NCBI GenBank assembly: GCA_937875035.1
Contig: CALNCF010000357.1
Coordinates: 1 to 8,899, forward strand
Source: an uncultured Sphingobacteriaceae bacterium
Lineage (GTDB): Bacteria > Bacteroidota > Bacteroidia > Sphingobacteriales > Sphingobacteriaceae
Reading direction: 5' to 3'
DNA length: 8,899 nt
Below, in pieces: positions 6,243 through 8,899 of this stretch. Both the position numbers and the translations under genes were made by a program. Below the pieces are notes generated by a model that was not told the DNA's origin, made no database searches, and saw nothing but the letters and a program-made list of their open reading frames with translations. Every line of letters begins with the position of its first letter. Positions within the stretch are counted from its first letter, which is position 1.

Positions 6243-6672
6243 CGGATTTATCGCCTGCCATTCGCCTGCGGTTTCAGACGCTTCGCGGCTCCGGCAGATG
6301 CTGGAGAAGAATAACTGGGCGATGCATGGTGATAAACCTGTGTATCTCAACATGATCAATCCTTATGAATGTATGCTTTGCAAGCCGGTGGTAAGGGATA
6401 ATATGAAAAAACTGACCCTGGATAATCCTCAGAAGCTTGCCGACAGTTACTTTATTTTGCCACAGATCCGTAAATTGGAAAAAGAAAAAGTGCAGTCGTA
6501 TTTCCTGCATGGTGTCGATTCGGCGAGGGTGGTATATAACCAGGAGCTGTATGATACCATCAACCAGCTCACCGGAAGCAAGGGTGAATCTATGCTCATC
6601 ACCGTGAACGCGAACGGAGATATTATCGGTAAAATAGTTTATGAAAAAATGGCTGATACTGATATGTATTAA
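6205..6672 (+). CDS. Lipoprotein with CxxC motif, possibly thioredoxin-like
   Basis: The predicted product is 155 aa. ATG 6205 is preferred over the in-frame ATG 6154 because it begins a lipoprotein signal peptide: MKIGIKCILIFFSG with lipobox FIAC, anchor C18. The mature part is mostly helical at first (ASRLRQMLEKNNW). It then has the strand-like KPVYLNMINPYE leading into C56-M-L-C59, then a helix (KPVVRDNMKKL), and ends with two strands (ESMLITVNANGDIIGKIVYEK). A strand, CxxC and helix order with a terminal beta hairpin is compatible with a thioredoxin-like fold, but the cis-proline loop is not obvious and no known redox family was recognised. The start lies 38 nt inside the preceding gene, and the end overlaps the OmpA-family gene by 32 nt. 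Confidence 0.82.
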   Translation: MKIGIKCILIFFSGFIACHSPAVSDASRLRQMLEKNNWAMHGDKPVYLNMINPYECMLCKPVVRDNMKKLTLDNPQKLADSYFILPQIRKLEKEKVQSYFLHGVDSARVVYNQELYDTINQLTGSKGESMLITVNANGDIIGKIVYEKMADTDMY

Positions 6673-7693
6673 TATATGCCTGATCATCGATGATCCGGGC
6701 GCAGCGCGTGCGCAGAACATGATCCATGATCCCGGACTGGAAGATTCCTTACGAGGTACAAATAAGCTGTATTTAAGACCTGGATATATCAGCTTTCATT
6801 ACGGCCGCTTGTTTTATAAAGATCATTATAAAGCCCCTACTCCCGAAATACAGAAGATCATCAATAACGATATAGCAAGTGTGTCACGCAGCGGCAAGGG
6901 TTGCACCATGGCTGGAATGGGTGAGGGTCTGGGTGACCGGCGTTGCGCGGTGATGAAGCTGAACGCGCCTTTGGAGAAAGGAAAGGAATATATGCTGGAA
7001 GTATACATAAGACATGCCTTTGGTTCGTTCGCTTCCAACGGCATCGGTATCGGGTTCTCTACGCATGATTTCTCGTCCAGGAGCTCTGCCGAGCTGACCC
7101 AGCAGTATGTGATCACTCCGCCCGGCTGGGATTGCGGCCAGGTAGCTTCGTACCCTGCATGGCAAAAGATCGTCATTGAATATACAGCAACCGGGAGTGA
7201 GAAAAATGTATTGGCCGGAGCCGTTTGCTTTCCCGACCACTTTACGCGTATCCCCGTTGATTATACCAAGGTCAAAGGAAATTTCTCATTATATCTGTTT
7301 GATGATTTCCTGTTAATGCGAAAGGAAGATTACCTGGTATATGACTACGAACGTACACTTTCGCAAAAGTCCGTTTTTTTCGATAGGAATAGTTACACAT
7401 TGAACCCTGCCTGCTTTGCGCGGCTCGATTCCATTGCAGAGATACTGCTTACAGGCAATAGCCGGATCGAGATCTCGGGACATACAGATTCTTCGGGGAA
7501 TGAAATGCTGAACAAAAGCCTTTCATCCAAACGGGCGGAAACAGTGAAAAGCTACCTGGTCGGAAGAGGGGTACCCGCAGCAAGGATCCGTACCGGGTAC
7601 TACGCTTCATCTGTTCCCATTAAAGCTTTGCCGAAAGAAAAAGCATACCTGAACCGCAGGGTAGAATATCAAATAAAAAATCCCGCAGAATGA
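6641..7693 (+). CDS. OmpA-family peptidoglycan-binding protein with N-terminal beta-sandwich-like domain
   Basis: The predicted product is 350 aa. Signal peptide: MKKWLILICINICLII followed by an ARA-Q cleavage site at about residue 24. Residues ~26-230 start with NMIHDPGLED and contain LNAPLEKGKEYMLEVYI and a closing LYLFDDFLLM. This pattern is seen in galactose-binding or CBM-like beta-sandwich domains that precede OmpA domains in Bacteroidota; the domain call is inference. Residues ~245-350 are a clear OmpA C-terminal domain: VFFDRNSYTL, ISGHTDSSG, LSSKRAETVKSYL and LNRRVEYQI. D283 and R298 are spaced like the diaminopimelate-binding Asp/Arg pair of OmpA-family proteins, so it should anchor non-covalently to peptidoglycan. 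There is no beta-barrel domain. It is the last gene of the cassette; its TGA lies inside the loop of the following terminator. Confidence 0.9.
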   Translation: MKKWLILICINICLIIDDPGAARAQNMIHDPGLEDSLRGTNKLYLRPGYISFHYGRLFYKDHYKAPTPEIQKIINNDIASVSRSGKGCTMAGMGEGLGDRRCAVMKLNAPLEKGKEYMLEVYIRHAFGSFASNGIGIGFSTHDFSSRSSAELTQQYVITPPGWDCGQVASYPAWQKIVIEYTATGSEKNVLAGAVCFPDHFTRIPVDYTKVKGNFSLYLFDDFLLMRKEDYLVYDYERTLSQKSVFFDRNSYTLNPACFARLDSIAEILLTGNSRIEISGHTDSSGNEMLNKSLSSKRAETVKSYLVGRGVPAARIRTGYYASSVPIKALPKEKAYLNRRVEYQIKNPAE

Positions 7694-7715
7694 GACACTC
7701 GCGGGATCTTTTTTT
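7675..7715. terminator. Bidirectional intrinsic terminator between the cassette and ftsH
   Basis: ATCCCGC (7680-7686) pairs with GCGGGAT (7701-7707) around a 14-nt loop. On the + strand it is followed by seven T (7709-7715); on the - strand it is followed by six T and then further T-rich sequence (7680-7671). It can therefore stop both the + cassette and the converging ftsH transcript. Confidence 0.85.
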
Positions 7716-7725
7716 GATATGGGAT

Positions 7726-7739
7726 GAAGCTTAAGCTTC
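7726..7739. repeat. Perfect 14-bp palindrome over the ftsH stop codon
   Basis: GAAGCTTAAGCTTC is its own reverse complement. The ftsH TAA (7733-7731) lies in its centre. In RNA it would form only a 5-bp stem with a 4-nt loop. It may simply be chance from the Glu-Ala codons at the end of ftsH. Confidence 0.6.
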
Positions 7740-8899
7740 GTTCTCTTTATCAGCTTCGGATTCTTCTGTCGCGGTAGGCATCACGATCAGCGGGACATCA
7801 TGAATCGCTTTATGATTATTCTCCGCAGCCTGCTCCTGTACCGGACTTGTTTCTTCTTCCTTTTTCTCTTCTTTCTTTTCATCCTTAGCCCCGTTCACAA
7901 ACTCATCGTAAGTAGTACGAGTTTCGAAAGGACGGCGGCCGATCAGCTCTTCCATGTCGCTCTGGAAGATGATCTCTTTTTCCAGCAATACGCTTGCGAT
8001 GGTTTCGAGCTGCGCACGATGCTCCAGCAATAAGCTCTTGGTCTCATCGTACACCTGCTGGATCAGCACACGCACTTCGTGGTCGATCATCTCGGCGGTC
8101 TTATCAGAATAAGGCTTACCGTACCCGTACTCACCCTGAGGATCGCTGAAGGATACATTACCTACATTCCTGTTCATACCGTAAATGGTCACCATGGCAT
8201 AGGCCAGCTTCGTGATCCGTTCCAGGTCGTTTTGTGCTCCTGTAGAAATCTTACCGAAGATGATCTCTTCTGCCGCGCGTCCGCCCATGGTCATCTTCAT
8301 ACCGTCGAGCAATTGCTCGGTCGTATATAAATATTGTTCCTTCGGAAGGTATTGCGCATAGCCCAGAGCTGCGATCCCTCTCGGAACGATGGATACCTTT
8401 ACCAACGGATCCGCATGTTCCAGGAACCAGCCCGCAATGGCGTGCCCGGCTTCGTGGAAGGCAACGATCCGTTTTTCTTCCGGTGATATGATCTTGTTCT
8501 TCTTTTCCAGGCCACCGATCCCCCGGTCGATAGCATCCTGGAAATCCTGCATATCTACCGCCTGCTTGTCACGGCGCGCAGCGATCAGGGCTGCTTCATT
8601 ACATACGTTGGCGATCTCAGCACCGGCAAAGCCTGGTGTTTGCGCCGCTAATTTCTTAGGGTCTACTTCCGGGGCAAGCTTCAATGGCATTAAGTGTACC
8701 TTGAAGATCTGCTCCCTGCCTAAAAGATCCGGACGGTCAATAGCGATCTGGCGGTCGAATCGTCCCGGGCGCAGCAAGGCAGAATCTAATACATCCGGGC
8801 GGTTGGTCGCCGCCATGATGATCACTCCTGAATCTGTTCCGAACCCGTCCATTTCTACCAGTAGCTGGTTCAGGGTATTCTCACGCTCATCGTTTCCAC
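7731..8899 (-). CDS. ftsH: ATP-dependent zinc metalloprotease FtsH, C-terminal part (5' end outside window)
   Basis: FtsH is a membrane-anchored hexameric AAA+ protease that extracts and degrades membrane proteins and unstable regulators. About 388 codons are visible, beginning GNDERENTLNQLLVEMDGF just after Walker B; the transmembrane part and Walker A/B are outside the window. Visible parts in order are: the second region of homology with the arginine-finger region (ATNRPDVLDSALLRPGRFDRQI); the AAA lid (TPGFAGAEIANVCNEAALIAAR); the zinc site HEAGH (nt 8456-8442); the probable third ligand Asp in STGAQNDLERIT; and the C-terminal helical part ending LIGRRPFETRTTYDEF. After that comes a charged tail of about 50 residues, rich in Lys/Glu (DEKKEEKKEE and further), which is variable in the family. 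The frame stays open to the window edge. The stop is TAA 7733-7731, followed by a bidirectional terminator, so no gene is cotranscribed downstream. Confidence 0.97.
   Translation of the reverse strand, partial: GNDERENTLNQLLVEMDGFGTDSGVIIMAATNRPDVLDSALLRPGRFDRQIAIDRPDLLGREQIFKVHLMPLKLAPEVDPKKLAAQTPGFAGAEIANVCNEAALIAARRDKQAVDMQDFQDAIDRGIGGLEKKNKIISPEEKRIVAFHEAGHAIAGWFLEHADPLVKVSIVPRGIAALGYAQYLPKEQYLYTTEQLLDGMKMTMGGRAAEEIIFGKISTGAQNDLERITKLAYAMVTIYGMNRNVGNVSFSDPQGEYGYGKPYSDKTAEMIDHEVRVLIQQVYDETKSLLLEHRAQLETIASVLLEKEIIFQSDMEELIGRRPFETRTTYDEFVNGAKDEKKEEKKEEETSPVQEQAAENNHKAIHDVPLIVMPTATEESEADKENEA

Noticed and set aside
5814..6359. 181-codon - strand open frame opposite the propeller and CxxC lipoproteins
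   Set aside because: It is antisense to two genes with clear lipoprotein signals, and its hydrophobic look comes from the complement of coding DNA.
6884..7240. - strand open frames opposite the OmpA-family gene
   Set aside because: They are shadows of a gene with a clear OmpA domain and signal peptide.

Overview
This window looks like a chromosomal segment of a member of the Bacteroidota, probably a Chitinophaga-like lineage. The assignment is inferred from several traits: a type IX secretion (T9SS) type A sorting domain at the left edge, promoters of the Bacteroidota type (TTG, 19-21 nt, TAnnTTTG), a Bacteroidota-style RF1 (CSSGPGGQSVNTTYSA region), many outer-membrane lipoproteins and propeller-like exported proteins, and AT-rich spacers. 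No transposase, integrase, CRISPR array or phage gene was seen.

Left part (1-2420): the C-terminal part of a T9SS cargo protein on the + strand is followed, on the - strand, by tRNA-Asp(GTC) with a very good promoter and terminator, and by prfA (release factor 1). prfA is the most striking feature. It carries a 40-nt segment (1892-1931) bounded by two copies of GAGCTG. The segment throws the gene out of frame, yet removing exactly these 40 nt gives a 356-aa RF1 that aligns with E. coli RF1 without a gap across the junction.

Middle part (2377-4607, - strand): an apparent three-gene operon in the order LUD-domain protein, lpxH (lipid A pathway hydrolase), secreted propeller-like protein. The genes overlap by 4 and 38 nt, and the operon ends in a good intrinsic terminator.

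Right part (4767-7715, + strand): a four-gene cassette behind a single recognisable promoter in an AT-rich spacer. It encodes a small exported protein with a Cys pair, a propeller-like lipoprotein, a lipoprotein with a CxxC motif, and an OmpA-family peptidoglycan-binding protein. Each gene overlaps the next (8, 38 and 32 nt), so they are probably co-expressed as an envelope module. None of the first three could be assigned a function. A bidirectional terminator separates the cassette from the C-terminal 388 codons of ftsH (- strand, running off the right edge).

From memory of Bacteroidota gene order, ftsH is often followed directly by the LUD-domain gene. If so, the + cassette separates an ancestral ftsH-LUD neighbourhood. 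This needs comparative checking.
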